Origin: Hyphomicrobiales bacterium
GTDB lineage: Bacteria > Pseudomonadota > Alphaproteobacteria > Rhizobiales > Beijerinckiaceae
Direction of reading: 5' to 3'
Length of the DNA stretch: 64,000 nt
NCBI GenBank assembly: GCA_017302635.1
Contig: JAFLCX010000002.1
Coordinates: forward strand, 496,001-560,000
Position 1 is the first letter of the stretch, and the number at the start of each line of letters is the position of its first letter. The notes beneath the pieces were generated by a model. The model had not been told where the DNA came from. It searched no databases and saw nothing but the letters and a program-made list of their open reading frames with translations. Both the position numbers and the translations under genes were made by a program. Positions 43,693-52,937 of the stretch are shown here, piece after piece.

Positions 43693-44511
43693 ATGAGAGA
43701 AACGATCGTCACTCCCGAGCCGGATGCCCGCGATGAAAGCGGTGCGCTTGTCATTGAGGTCGAAAATCTCACTGTCGGGTTCGGCGAGCGCAACGTCATG
43801 GAGGGGCTTGCTCTCGATGTGCGGCGCGGCGAAATTCTGGGCGTCGTGGGGGCTTCGGGCACCGGCAAATCCGTGCTTTTGCGCACGATCATCGGCCTCG
43901 TGGGAAAGAGGCAGGGCAGCGTGCGCGTCTTCGGGCACGATATGGACAAGGTGAACCCGAAGCGTCGTCGCCTGATCGAGAGACGCTGGGGCGTTCTGTT
44001 TCAGCATGGTGCGCTGTTCTCGTCGCTGACCGTGAAGCAGAACATCCAGTTTCCGATGCGTGAATATCTCGACCTCTCGCCGCGATTGCTCGATGAGATG
44101 GCGATGCTGAAGCTTCAGCTCGTGGGCCTGAAGCCGGAGGCCGCGGAACGTTTCCCCTCAGAACTTTCCGGCGGCATGATCAAGCGCGTGGCTCTGGCTC
44201 GCGCCCTGGCGCTGGACCCGGAAATCGTCTTTCTGGATGAGCCGACTTCGGGTCTCGATCCGATCGGGGCTGGTGATTTCGACGAATTGATCGCGACTTT
44301 GCGCTCGACCCTCGGCCTCACAGTCTTCATGGTGACGCATGATCTCGACTCACTCGCGGGAATTTGCGATCGCATAGCGGCACTCGGCGATGGCCGGGTT
44401 CTCGCAGAAGGGACGCTCGAAAGGCTGAAATCCGAATCCCATCCGTGGCTTCAGGCCTATTTCAATGGCCCGCGCGCCCGCGCGAGCCATGTGCATCAAC
44501 GAAAGACGTGA
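43693..44511 (+). CDS. mlaF: Mla-type ABC transporter ATPase
   Basis: ATP-binding subunit that drives the MlaE permease, 272 residues. Walker A is GASGTGKSVLL, the signature is LSGGMIKRVALARAL (MIKR is typical of MlaF) and Walker B with catalytic Glu is EIVFLDEPTSGLDP; the H-loop is VTHDLDSL. ATG 43693 is used; a GTG at 43690 is an alternative. It lies a few bases after mlaE and 9 bp before mlaD. Confidence 0.94.
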   Translation: MRETIVTPEPDARDESGALVIEVENLTVGFGERNVMEGLALDVRRGEILGVVGASGTGKSVLLRTIIGLVGKRQGSVRVFGHDMDKVNPKRRRLIERRWGVLFQHGALFSSLTVKQNIQFPMREYLDLSPRLLDEMAMLKLQLVGLKPEAAERFPSELSGGMIKRVALARALALDPEIVFLDEPTSGLDPIGAGDFDELIATLRSTLGLTVFMVTHDLDSLAGICDRIAALGDGRVLAEGTLERLKSESHPWLQAYFNGPRARASHVHQRKT

Positions 44512-44520
44512 CACCGAACG

Positions 44521-45843
44521 ATGGAAAACAAGGCCAACTACGCGATTGTCGGATTGTTCACGCTGGCGGTGCTCGCCGGCGTGTTCGGCTTCGTGTTCTG
44601 GTTCACGCGCGCGGCCGAGAATGGCGATCGAGTGGTTTACCGGGTTGTCTTTGTCGGCTCCGTCTCGGGGCTGTCGCGCGGGTCGAGTGTGCGGTTCAAT
44701 GGCTTGCGCGTGGGGGAGGTGACAGCGATCAACCTCCTTCCTTCGGATCCGAGCCGCGTGGTCGCTGAAATCGCCGTGGATACGAAAACCCCGATCAAGA
44801 CCGATACCAAGGCGCGTCTTGAATCGCAGGGGTTGACCGGTGTGGCTTCCATCCAGCTCTCGGGTGGTGCGGCCGGTGCCGCCGACCTTCTGGCGCCTGA
44901 TTCCAGTGCCCCGCCCACGATCTTTGCCGATCGGTCGGATTATCAGGATATCGTCGAGACGGTGCAGCGCCTTTCGGGCCGGATCGATTCCGTTTTGACG
45001 CGGGCCGACAGTATTCTCGCTCAGGGCGAAGGCTCGATCGTCTCGACACTCAAGAATCTGGAGGCGTTCTCGAACGCGCTTGGCCAGAATTCGAGCGGCG
45101 TCGCGGCCTTTCTCGCCAATGTCGGCGAGATGAGCCAGCGTATCGGCTCTCTCTCGACCCGGATCGAGAAGTTCGTTGACGAGGCAGAAGCCCTGACGCG
45201 TGGTATCGATGCCCGCACCATCAATCAGGCCGTGGGGAATATCGCGAGTTTTACCGAGACCCTCGCACAGAACCGACAGAATGTTGCCACCCTCCTGCAG
45301 GATGCGGGGACGCTGGCGAAACAGCTCCAGAACAGCGCCGGCAAGCTAGACACGGCGCTGGAGGAAGTCGGCAAGCTCGCGAAAGCCATCGATCCCGAGC
45401 GCATCAACCGCACCTTCGACGGTGCGGAGAAATTTGCCTCCGTGCTTGGGCGTACCGCCCCGGATGTCGAGCGCGCCATCAAGGAAATCACCGGCGTTGC
45501 CGATACGGTCACGCGCGCTGTGAGCCGGCTTGATAACGTCATGGCCGGCGCTGAAAGCTTCTTCGGTGGCGGGCAGGATGGCGCGACGTCCGGGCTGATC
45601 AACGAACTCACCGAGGCCGCCCGCTCGATCCGGGCCCTCGCGGGCAATCTCGATCAGCGCACAAAAGAGCTTTCGGCGGGCCTTCAGCGCTTCACCGGGC
45701 CCGGATTGCGCGATTTCGAGGCGCTCGCTGCAGACAGCCGCAAAGCCGTCAACGATCTGGGCCGCGCCGTGCGTGCCCTCGAGCGCAACCCGTCCCAATT
45801 GCTCTTTGGCGGGCAATCCAATATTCCCGAATACCGGCGATAG
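44521..45843 (+). CDS. mlaD: MCE-domain lipid-binding protein (MlaD-like)
   Basis: Periplasmic substrate-binding subunit of the Mla complex, 440 residues. An N-terminal membrane anchor (IVGLFTLAVLAGVFGFVFWFT) is followed by the MCE domain at about residues 38-120 (YRVVFVGSVSGLSRGSSVRFNGLRVGEV, then VASIQLSGG). The remaining ~300 residues are helical and coiled-coil-like, rich in Ala, Ser and Asn, longer than in E. coli MlaD and similar to the long-tailed MCE proteins common in alphaproteobacteria. Confidence 0.92.
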   Translation: MENKANYAIVGLFTLAVLAGVFGFVFWFTRAAENGDRVVYRVVFVGSVSGLSRGSSVRFNGLRVGEVTAINLLPSDPSRVVAEIAVDTKTPIKTDTKARLESQGLTGVASIQLSGGAAGAADLLAPDSSAPPTIFADRSDYQDIVETVQRLSGRIDSVLTRADSILAQGEGSIVSTLKNLEAFSNALGQNSSGVAAFLANVGEMSQRIGSLSTRIEKFVDEAEALTRGIDARTINQAVGNIASFTETLAQNRQNVATLLQDAGTLAKQLQNSAGKLDTALEEVGKLAKAIDPERINRTFDGAEKFASVLGRTAPDVERAIKEITGVADTVTRAVSRLDNVMAGAESFFGGGQDGATSGLINELTEAARSIRALAGNLDQRTKELSAGLQRFTGPGLRDFEALAADSRKAVNDLGRAVRALERNPSQLLFGGQSNIPEYRR

Positions 45844-45858
45844 GGTTGTGGGCGCGTG

Positions 45859-46473
45859 ATGGTTTCGGGAAATCTTGAGAAGGCATCGGACAGGTCTGCA
45901 TGGGCGCGCGTGGCTTCGGCTGCTCTTGTCGCCTTGCTGGTCGCCGGATGCGGCGGGGGGCCTCCTCCGGCGACCTTCGATATTTCGGCTCCGCGCGAAG
46001 GCCTGAGGGCTCGCCCCGGCAGCGCCCTGATCGTTGTCGCTGAACCTTCTGCGCTCGCGGCTCTCGACACGAATCGTCTCATCGTGATGACGCGTGGTTC
46101 CGGAATTGCTTATCTGCCGGATGCGCAATGGGCCGACCGGCTGCCGAAATTGCTGCAGGTTCGGCTGATCCAGACCTTCGAGAACGCCAAGCGGATCACC
46201 GGCGTCGGGCGCCCCGGTGATCGCCTTCTGCCGGCCGCTCAGGTGAACTCTGAGATCCGCCGGTTCGGCATCGACGAGGCTTCGGGCGAGGCGGTGATCG
46301 AGCTTTCGGTCAAGATCGTGAACGATCGTTCGGGCCGGATTGTCGCGGGCAACATCTTCACCCGCCGGACACCTGCCGGTGGCGCCAATGGCCCGACGGC
46401 GGCTGCCGCACTTGATCTCGCGACGCAGGAGATCCTGCGCGATATCGTCTCGTGGGTATCAAGCCGGATCTGA
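45859..46473 (+). CDS. ABC-transport auxiliary lipoprotein (PqiC/MlaX-like)
   Basis: Lipoprotein of 204 residues that completes the Mla-type operon. The signal sequence ends in a lipobox LLVAGC, placing it in a membrane leaflet facing the periplasm. The C-terminal part contains LDTNRLIVMTRGSGIAYLPDAQWADRLPKLLQ, the signature of the ABC_trans_aux family that pairs with MCE systems. The start is ATG 45859 (GTG 45856 is an alternative). It ends before a strong terminator. Confidence 0.88.
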   Translation: MVSGNLEKASDRSAWARVASAALVALLVAGCGGGPPPATFDISAPREGLRARPGSALIVVAEPSALAALDTNRLIVMTRGSGIAYLPDAQWADRLPKLLQVRLIQTFENAKRITGVGRPGDRLLPAAQVNSEIRRFGIDEASGEAVIELSVKIVNDRSGRIVAGNIFTRRTPAGGANGPTAAAALDLATQEILRDIVSWVSSRI

Positions 46474-46510
46474 ATTCGCTCGGTTCAACAGACAGGCCCA
46501 CCCAACAAGA

Positions 46511-46537
46511 AAGGCGACCCGAAGGTCGCCTTTTTTT
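46511..46537. terminator. Bidirectional terminator between the Mla operon and the coiled-coil gene
   Basis: AAGGCGACC and GGTCGCCTT form a 9-bp stem with a CGAA loop, followed by a T-run on the plus strand. The A residues flanking the left arm let it also serve the convergent minus-strand gene. Confidence 0.9.
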
Positions 46538-46569
46538 ATCTCCGTCTCAACCGCTTCGAGTTGATGATG

Positions 46570-49500
46570 TCAGTCGAACCGTCCGGCCGCATGCGCGAGC
46601 ATGGTATAGACCTTGCCGGTATCGGATGTGAGGTAAGTGCGCGCGACGAGTGAATCGCGGTCATCACCGGCGACTTCCGCGAGCAGGCGCTCGAACTGGT
46701 CGATATAGGTATCGACCGTGCGCTTGAACTCGGCATCGCGGCGATAGCGGCGGCGAATGTCGTCATAGGCTTCCTGACCCTGAAGCGTGTAGAGCTTGCG
46801 GGTGAAGACATTGCGCTCGCCGCGCCGGTAGCGATCCCACAATTCGATGGCCGCTTCGTGATCGATCATCCGGGCGATATCGACCGAAAGGCTGTCGAGA
46901 CTCTCGATGCGGCGGGCCGAGCCGGCTTCGCTGGTGCGCGGAGCGCGGGGTGCGGGCTCGTCGTCCGACGCGCGCTCCAGAAGACCCGAGAGCCAGGAGG
47001 AACCGCGCGGGTTGTTGGCCGCCGGGGGCTGCGGGCGGGGCTGCGCACGCGGTGTCTCCACCGGGCCACGCAGGCCAAGGTTCGAACTGCGCTCCGGCGT
47101 TTCGTTGCGGCGCGGTTCCGCGACATCCAGCGCGGGGCCGGAACGCGAGACGATCTCGTTGAGTTCGTTCAGCGCGCGAAGCTGATCACCCACCACGCGC
47201 TTGAGTTGCTGGCTCGCTTCGCGGGCCTGAGCCGGGATTTCCAGTCCGCCGCTCTGCAATGCAGCACGCGTGGCTTCGAGATCGGCTACAATCTCGCGCG
47301 AGGCCTGACGCAACTCCGCTGCGGTTTCGAGGAACCCATTGAGTCCGCCCTGGAAGAGCGACGACATTTCCGAATTCACCTGCTCATAGGCCGAGCGCAG
47401 GGCGGCGGCCGTGCGTTCGCGCTCCTTGCCGGATTCAAGGCGGATGCGTTCATATTGCGAGGCGATGGCCTGCGAGGCACCCTCGGCGCTCTGGTGCACC
47501 AGCACGGACGCCTCGCGCGCCCGCGCCTCGGCTGTCGAAAGCTGGTCACCGACAAGGCTCGAGAACGAGCGCAGCATCGCGTCCATATCCTCGATGCGGC
47601 CATTGAGCGTGTTCACCAGCCCTTCGAAAGCCTGCTGGCGGCTGGCCAACATCTCGGCCAGGCCCGTCTGGTTCTGCGCCAGCTCGTTGCTGATTGCCCG
47701 CATGTTGGCCGCGCGTTCATCGAGCGTTTCGGCGACATTCTGGCTGTTGGCGAGCAAGGTGCCGGAGGCCGAGCGGATTGCTTCCACGCGGCTGACCAAA
47801 GCATCCGAGCCCTGGCTGGCGGCGGAGAGAATGGCGGCGAGGGTGGCTTCGAGCCCCTTTACGCGCTCGCTCATGCGGCTCTCGACCTCTGCGAGATTCT
47901 TGGAGGTCGAGCCGACAATGGTGTTGAGCACCGTGTTGGCTTCGCCGAGTTTGTCGAGAAGGCCGGAAACTTCGCCCCTCAGCTTGTCATTCGCCTGAAC
48001 AAGTTGGTGTAGCGAGGTGGCCGATCCGCTCTGGATGGCGGAATTGAGTTCTGCCAGCGAGGCCGTGACGCGACGGGCGATATCGGCAGAGGCGGTTTCA
48101 AGCCCCATAACCATCTCGCGGCCATTCTTGTCGAAGTTCGCAACAAAATTCGCGCCCTTTTCGTCGATCAGGGCCGAAATCTGCTCGGCACGGCTCATCA
48201 GTTCCGAGCCGACATCGCGCGACAAAGCCGTGAGGCTGCGCTCGACTTCGCCCGCACGCAGCAGGATGGAATCCGCGCTCTGGTCGAGGCGCGAGGCGAT
48301 CTCGTTCGAAGCGTCGCGAGCTCGGGCTTCGATCAGGTTGGTCTGAGCCTCAAGCGGGGAGACGACCTTCTCGGTGAAGACCTGAACCTTCTGTTCGAGA
48401 TTGCCGAGCAACGCGCCGCCGGTATCGTTGACAACACGGGTGAATTCGAGCGTGCGCAGGGCGACCATATCGCCAAGCGCGCGAGTGCGGTCATCCACGC
48501 CGGTCTCGACGCGGTTGAGCAGGCTTTCGAGGCTGCTTGCCACTGTGGAGGTGCGTTCGGCGATCCGGGCACCGAGAACGTCGCTCTGCGCGACAATCGT
48601 GTGTTCGAGCTTGTCGGCCGTCGACACGAAGGTCTTCTCGAACTGGGCGAAGCGCTCGCCCAGGCCAGCGGTGCGTTCGGTCACAGTATCCGCGAGCTTG
48701 TGGGCATTGGCAGCGAGCGCCTCATTCACTTTCGCGCCATGCTGGTTCAGCGCCTGAAGCACGTCGCGCCCGGTTCCGGCGAGACGTTCGGTTGCTTCGG
48801 TCGCCTGCCGGGCAAGGGCAAGGCCGAGATCGTCCAACTCGCTCTTCAGGCCGATTGTGGCCTCGCGCGTGCGATCGGAGATCAGCGCGCCGAGGCTCTC
48901 GCCGGCGATGCCGAAGGCTTCGTTGGCCTGCGAGACGCGTGTGCCGATCATGTCGATCAGCGCCGTGCCTTGCGTCGCGAGCGCTGACTCGAAGCCGCTG
49001 CGATGCCCCTCAAGCGCGGTTTCGATCGCGCGCGTGTTCAGCGAAAGCGTGTCCTCGATGCGTGCGATCGAACGCTGAAGCGTGGTTTCGATCTGCAGCC
49101 CGTTCGCGCCGAATGTGTCGTTGATGCGCTGGGCGCTGGAATTCAGCATCGTCTCGAGGCTGCGCGAGGTTTCCTCCATCGAGCCGGTGATGGCGCGGCT
49201 GGTGGTGCCGAGCGTATCCTCGATCCGGCTTGCCGTACCGACCATACGGTCCGCAAGTTCGTCCGAGCGGGCGGTGAGCTGATCGACGATCGCGGTTCCC
49301 TTTTCCTCGATGAGCTTCGCGGTATCGATGCCGCGGCTTTCCATCGAGGCGATGAAATCCGCACTCGCCACGCGCATCGTCTCGTTGATTTCGATGGCGC
49401 GATTACCGATATTTTCGATGATGTCGCGGCTGTTGTTCTGGAAGGCGGCGTTCACGACCTCGGCCGTTTCAGTCACTTCCGATTTCAGCGCTGCGCCCGT

Positions 49501-51039
49501 TTCGCGAATGAGTTTGGCGGAGGCCTCGCTCGTTTCGGTGAGATGGCGGGCCGAGGCACCGATTGTCGCTTCCCATTCCGAGTTGAGGAGTGAACCCGTC
49601 TCTCGGATGAGCTTTGCAGAACCCTCGCTTGCCTCGTTCAACCGGCGGACAGATGCATCGGTGGTGTTCTCCCATTCCGCCGTGAGGGCCTGGCTTGAAA
49701 TGCGCATGCCTTCGGCCGCGCGCTGGCTCGCGCCCATGATCTCTTGCTGGATCATCTGTGTCTGCTCGCCAAGCCTGCCGGACAGATCCGTCGTCGCCTG
49801 CGCAAGGCCGGATGAGGCATCGCGCGAGGCGCGTTCGATCTCTTCGACAACGGACCGGCGTGACTCCGCCAATTGGAGGTTGATCGTGCGGCTTGCTGCC
49901 TCCAACGTCGCATTTGTGTCAGCTGCGGCGCTGGAGAGTGCCTCCGAGAGCTCCGACGTGCGCAGGCGGATGAGGTCGCCGGCATGCGCTGCCGAACGGT
50001 CGAGCGTGGCCACGAGTTCATCCTGCTTGCCGCCCAGAATGGAGGTGACGCGCTCGCTGGCTCCGTCGATCGCCTTCGAGATGCTGTCTCCTGCCTTGCC
50101 GATATCGGCCGAAAATCCCTGATGCGCGGCATCGATCGTGATGCGGATACGGTCGGCCGTCGCCATGATGGCCTCGCGCTCGGCAGCGAGTTCTGCAACG
50201 AGCTGGCGCATCTTGTATTCGTTATCGGCGTAGGAGCGTTCGAGCGCGCTCACCTCGCCATGCACGATGCTTTCAAGCTCGGTTGCGCGCGAGAGTGCGC
50301 GCTCGACGCCATCGCCGATCGAGGAAACCTCGCGACGCACGGCCTGACCCAGTGTGAAAACGGCGTCAGCACCCACATTTTCAGGTTCCGCGAGGCGAGC
50401 GGCGACTTCCGCCATCACGCGGGCAGACGAGCGCAGTTCGCGCGATCGGCGGTGCAGGGCTGCGAGGGCAAACACGAAAAGGATCGGCAGGATGACGCCG
50501 ATGCCCGCCAGAGCGAGCGGCAGTTCGATGCCCTGACGCAGCGCACCATCCGCTGTAAAGAACGTGCCGTCCGGCTTCGAAAGCAGCAGCCAGGCCGCAG
50601 CGATCCAAAGAAGGCTGAAGAGGCCAGCCACGAGATAAGCTGTCCGCGGCGCTTGATAGCGCAGAGGTTCGAGGAGCTCCGATACCGAGGCGCGGCGATC
50701 GTCATTCGCGGGCAGGATCGAGGAGCGGCGTGTCTCGACCGAAGCTTCAGGCTGGCCGGCAGCAGGTTCGCGACGAACCGAAAAGTCAGCCTCCTCGCTG
50801 GCCGGGGTTTTCTCGGGTTTGGCCTTGCGCTGCGGCGGCTTGATCTCAAGCTTCGCCTGCGGAGCCGGTTCGCCGGCAGCGGATTTTTCCGGCTTGAAAA
50901 TATCGATGTCATCCACGCGCGGCAGTCGAGGGCTGTCGGGGTTCTTTTCAGCAGGCGGCGCGCTACCGAGGCCCAGAGCTTCCTCAACAGCCGAGAGACC
51001 GGCTTCCGATGCATCGGGGTTTTTCTTTTGCGTGGCCAT
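46570..51039 (-). CDS. Giant membrane-anchored coiled-coil protein, candidate GPR/RgsE homologue
   Basis: About 1489 residues from ATG 51039, which has GGTGGG upstream. A basic, Pro/Ala/Glu-rich N-terminal region of ~130 residues precedes two transmembrane helices at about 134-154 and 172-195. A region of roughly 1100 residues of almost continuous helix follows, with degenerate repeats such as EDTLGTTSRAI, SAQRINDTF and SAKLIRETG. The last ~100 residues form a separate conserved-looking domain (IDHEAAIELWDRYRRGERNVF, AYDDIRRRYRR, YIDQFERLL). Rhizobiales encode a protein of this plan, the Growth Pole Ring protein (GPR, also RgsE), needed for polar growth. Assignment is by architecture; similarity was not computed. 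Confidence 0.75.
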   Translation of the reverse strand: MATQKKNPDASEAGLSAVEEALGLGSAPPAEKNPDSPRLPRVDDIDIFKPEKSAAGEPAPQAKLEIKPPQRKAKPEKTPASEEADFSVRREPAAGQPEASVETRRSSILPANDDRRASVSELLEPLRYQAPRTAYLVAGLFSLLWIAAAWLLLSKPDGTFFTADGALRQGIELPLALAGIGVILPILFVFALAALHRRSRELRSSARVMAEVAARLAEPENVGADAVFTLGQAVRREVSSIGDGVERALSRATELESIVHGEVSALERSYADNEYKMRQLVAELAAEREAIMATADRIRITIDAAHQGFSADIGKAGDSISKAIDGASERVTSILGGKQDELVATLDRSAAHAGDLIRLRTSELSEALSSAAADTNATLEAASRTINLQLAESRRSVVEEIERASRDASSGLAQATTDLSGRLGEQTQMIQQEIMGASQRAAEGMRISSQALTAEWENTTDASVRRLNEASEGSAKLIRETGSLLNSEWEATIGASARHLTETSEASAKLIRETGAALKSEVTETAEVVNAAFQNNSRDIIENIGNRAIEINETMRVASADFIASMESRGIDTAKLIEEKGTAIVDQLTARSDELADRMVGTASRIEDTLGTTSRAITGSMEETSRSLETMLNSSAQRINDTFGANGLQIETTLQRSIARIEDTLSLNTRAIETALEGHRSGFESALATQGTALIDMIGTRVSQANEAFGIAGESLGALISDRTREATIGLKSELDDLGLALARQATEATERLAGTGRDVLQALNQHGAKVNEALAANAHKLADTVTERTAGLGERFAQFEKTFVSTADKLEHTIVAQSDVLGARIAERTSTVASSLESLLNRVETGVDDRTRALGDMVALRTLEFTRVVNDTGGALLGNLEQKVQVFTEKVVSPLEAQTNLIEARARDASNEIASRLDQSADSILLRAGEVERSLTALSRDVGSELMSRAEQISALIDEKGANFVANFDKNGREMVMGLETASADIARRVTASLAELNSAIQSGSATSLHQLVQANDKLRGEVSGLLDKLGEANTVLNTIVGSTSKNLAEVESRMSERVKGLEATLAAILSAASQGSDALVSRVEAIRSASGTLLANSQNVAETLDERAANMRAISNELAQNQTGLAEMLASRQQAFEGLVNTLNGRIEDMDAMLRSFSSLVGDQLSTAEARAREASVLVHQSAEGASQAIASQYERIRLESGKERERTAAALRSAYEQVNSEMSSLFQGGLNGFLETAAELRQASREIVADLEATRAALQSGGLEIPAQAREASQQLKRVVGDQLRALNELNEIVSRSGPALDVAEPRRNETPERSSNLGLRGPVETPRAQPRPQPPAANNPRGSSWLSGLLERASDDEPAPRAPRTSEAGSARRIESLDSLSVDIARMIDHEAAIELWDRYRRGERNVFTRKLYTLQGQEAYDDIRRRYRRDAEFKRTVDTYIDQFERLLAEVAGDDRDSLVARTYLTSDTGKVYTMLAHAAGRFD

Positions 51040-51130
51040 CAGCATCCCACCTTGTTTTCCTTCCGCCCGGCCAGATGGCCGGAAACCGCCCGACTGCACG
51101 AAAGGCCTTCGGGGGGCGGAACACTCGCAT

Positions 51131-51203
51131 TTAACCTTTAGTTTACGGAACCGGCGCGGGAAGGGAAACAGGCATCGTTAACGAATTCGAATCGTCGTTA
51201 ACG
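51131..51203. promoter_or_regulatory. CtrA-like box and repeated CGTTAACG between the coiled-coil and Hpt genes
   Basis: TTAA-N7-TTTA (51131-51145) matches the CtrA-binding pattern TTAA-N7-TTAA with one mismatch. CGTTAACG occurs at 51176-51183 and 51196-51203, exactly 20 bp apart. These lie in the 51040-51323 intergenic region between two divergent genes. Confidence 0.45.
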
Positions 51204-51323
51204 CGGCGGAAGCCATGCTGGCGTCACGCCCCGGCTGTCTTTCGAGCCTGTTTACGTCTCTCGGGCGAGGATACGGGTCAGAAAGCGGGCGAACCCCGCC
51301 GGATTTTTCAGGATCAGGCCATC

Positions 51324-51704
51324 ATGTCCTCAACCCTTGCCTTCTCCACTCCGAGTGAAATGCCCGCTGCTTCGTTCGAGCGTCCGGTCGATCTGGTGCA
51401 TCTCGCGCGCCAGACGCTGGGAGACCGGGCGCTGGAGCGCGAGGTGCTCGGCTTGTTCCAGGTGCAGGCGCGCGCGATTTTTGCGCAGTTGCAGGCAGTG
51501 ACGCAAATGCAGGCGCGGCACGATCTCGCACACACGCTGAAAGGTTCTGCCCGCGCCGTCGGGGCCTGGCAGGTGGCGGAAGCTGCAAGCTTTTGCGAAA
51601 CTCTGGGAGATGATGCCTCGGGTTGGCAGAACGGGCTTGTCCAGCTTCAGCGATGCATCGATGTCGCCCTTGCCGCCATCGAGCAGATCAACCGCGCCAA
51701 TTGA
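51324..51704 (+). CDS. Histidine phosphotransfer (Hpt) domain protein
   Basis: A 126-residue single-domain phosphorelay protein. The Hpt signature is AHTLKGSARAVGAW with the phospho-accepting His70 and a helical bundle around it. No kinase or receiver domain is attached, so it would relay phosphate between a hybrid kinase and a response regulator encoded elsewhere. It is divergent from the giant coiled-coil gene and upstream of a ferredoxin gene. Confidence 0.86.
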   Translation: MSSTLAFSTPSEMPAASFERPVDLVHLARQTLGDRALEREVLGLFQVQARAIFAQLQAVTQMQARHDLAHTLKGSARAVGAWQVAEAASFCETLGDDASGWQNGLVQLQRCIDVALAAIEQINRAN

Positions 51705-51794
51705 CGAGCCCATCCCGAATTCACGATTTGCTCTCGCCAAACGCGTGTTTTCGCTCTAACTCGCTCGCGCGATCGACACGAGAGAGAACCGCGC

Positions 51795-52115
51795 ATGGCC
51801 CGCATCACCTATATCGAACATGACGGCACCGCCCGCACGGTGGAGGCCGAAAACGGCGCGACCGTGATGGAAACCGCGATCCGCAATGCCATTCCGGGCA
51901 TCGAGGCGGAATGCGGCGGTGCCTGCGCCTGTGCGACATGCCATGTCTATATCGGCGAGGAATGGGTGAGTGTCGTCGGTTCGCCGGCGCCGATGGAAGA
52001 GGACATGCTCGATTTCGCCTTCGATGTGCGCCCCAATTCACGCCTCTCATGCCAGATCAAGGTTTCGGATGCGCTGGACGGATTGACCCTGACAACACCG
52101 AAGCGGCAGGCCTGA
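51795..52115 (+). CDS. [2Fe-2S] ferredoxin, adrenodoxin/Isc type
   Basis: A 106-residue electron carrier. Cluster ligands fit C-x5-C-x2-C within CGGACACATC and the distal Cys in RLSCQI; the [21 protein letters not shown] block is characteristic of adrenodoxin-like ferredoxins of alphaproteobacteria. GAGAGAAC precedes the ATG. It is a second, distinct ferredoxin relative to the one at 39.9 kb and lacks the N-terminal extension. Confidence 0.93.
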   Translation: MARITYIEHDGTARTVEAENGATVMETAIRNAIPGIEAECGGACACATCHVYIGEEWVSVVGSPAPMEEDMLDFAFDVRPNSRLSCQIKVSDALDGLTLTTPKRQA

Positions 52116-52214
52116 CACCTTCCTCACCCGCGCGTGATTTGCCGGTGTGCGCGCGAATGCCGCATCCTTTTCGAAACATCCCGGGCGACCGGTGATTCTT
52201 TCGAAAGAACTGGC

Positions 52215-52937
52215 ATGCAGACCCTCATCCTTTCTTATCTCGCCGGCGCGCTGACGACGCTCAATCCGTGCGTTCTGCCGATGGTGCCTTTCGTGCTCGC
52301 CACCGCCTTGCGCGAGGGGAAATGGGGGCCGCTGGCGCTGATGGCTGGCATGAGCCTCACTTTCACGGTGCTCGGAACGCTCGTGGCGTCGGTGGGGCCT
52401 GCCATCGGGCTGTCGACGGAGGTCATTCGCATTGCCGGGGCTTCGATCATGATCGCGCTCGGGGCCGCGATGCTCCTGCCCGTCACGCAGCGCGCCTTCG
52501 CGACCGGGCTTGCACCGGTTGCTGACGGCGCTTCGGGCCTTCTCGACAAGCTCTCGCTCTCGGGTGTGTCAGGCCAGTTTGTCACCGGCATGCTGCTTGG
52601 AGCTGTTTGGAGCCCCTGTGCCGGGCCTTCGCTCTTCGCGGCGATCGGGCTCGCGAGCCAGTCCGGCTCGGTGCCGCAGGCCGCGATTGCGATGTTCGCG
52701 TTCTCGCTGGGTGCGACGAGCGTGCTGCTGGCTCTCGCTTACGGAGCGCGGGAAGTGCTGGCGCGCCGCAAGGCGGCCCTGATGGATTTTGCGACCTCTG
52801 GCAAGGCGAAACTCGTCTTCGCGCTGCTGTTCATCGGCATGGGCGCGATGATTCTCTTTGGCATCGACAAGACCATTGAGGCCGCGCTCGTGCGAGCCAT
52901 GCCGGAATGGCTGGTGGATTTCACCACGAGGTTTTGA
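52215..52937 (+). CDS. CcdA/DsbD-like transmembrane thiol-electron transporter
   Basis: Membrane protein of 240 residues with six predicted helices. Cys residues in NPCVLP (Cys19) and SPCAGP (Cys135) are the pair that relays electrons across the membrane in CcdA and the DsbD core; both Pro-flanked motifs are intact. Such proteins keep periplasmic thiols reduced for cytochrome c maturation, which fits the presence of c-type cytochromes in the window. No partner thioredoxin-like gene is adjacent. ATG 52215 is selected; the frame runs upstream to 52134. Confidence 0.9.
   Translation: MQTLILSYLAGALTTLNPCVLPMVPFVLATALREGKWGPLALMAGMSLTFTVLGTLVASVGPAIGLSTEVIRIAGASIMIALGAAMLLPVTQRAFATGLAPVADGASGLLDKLSLSGVSGQFVTGMLLGAVWSPCAGPSLFAAIGLASQSGSVPQAAIAMFAFSLGATSVLLALAYGAREVLARRKAALMDFATSGKAKLVFALLFIGMGAMILFGIDKTIEAALVRAMPEWLVDFTTRF

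Noticed and set aside
46858..48012. Several long plus-strand frames antisense to the giant coiled-coil gene (also 49873-51141)
   Set aside because: They mirror the repetitive helical coding sequence; composition is Arg/Ala/Ser-rich without motifs, and the minus-strand frame is continuous for 4.5 kb with membrane helices and a C-terminal domain.
46570..51039. Internal repetition in the giant gene as a DNA tandem-repeat or CRISPR array
   Set aside because: Repeats are degenerate at DNA level, unequal in length and explained by coiled-coil protein sequence; there are no unique spacers between conserved units.
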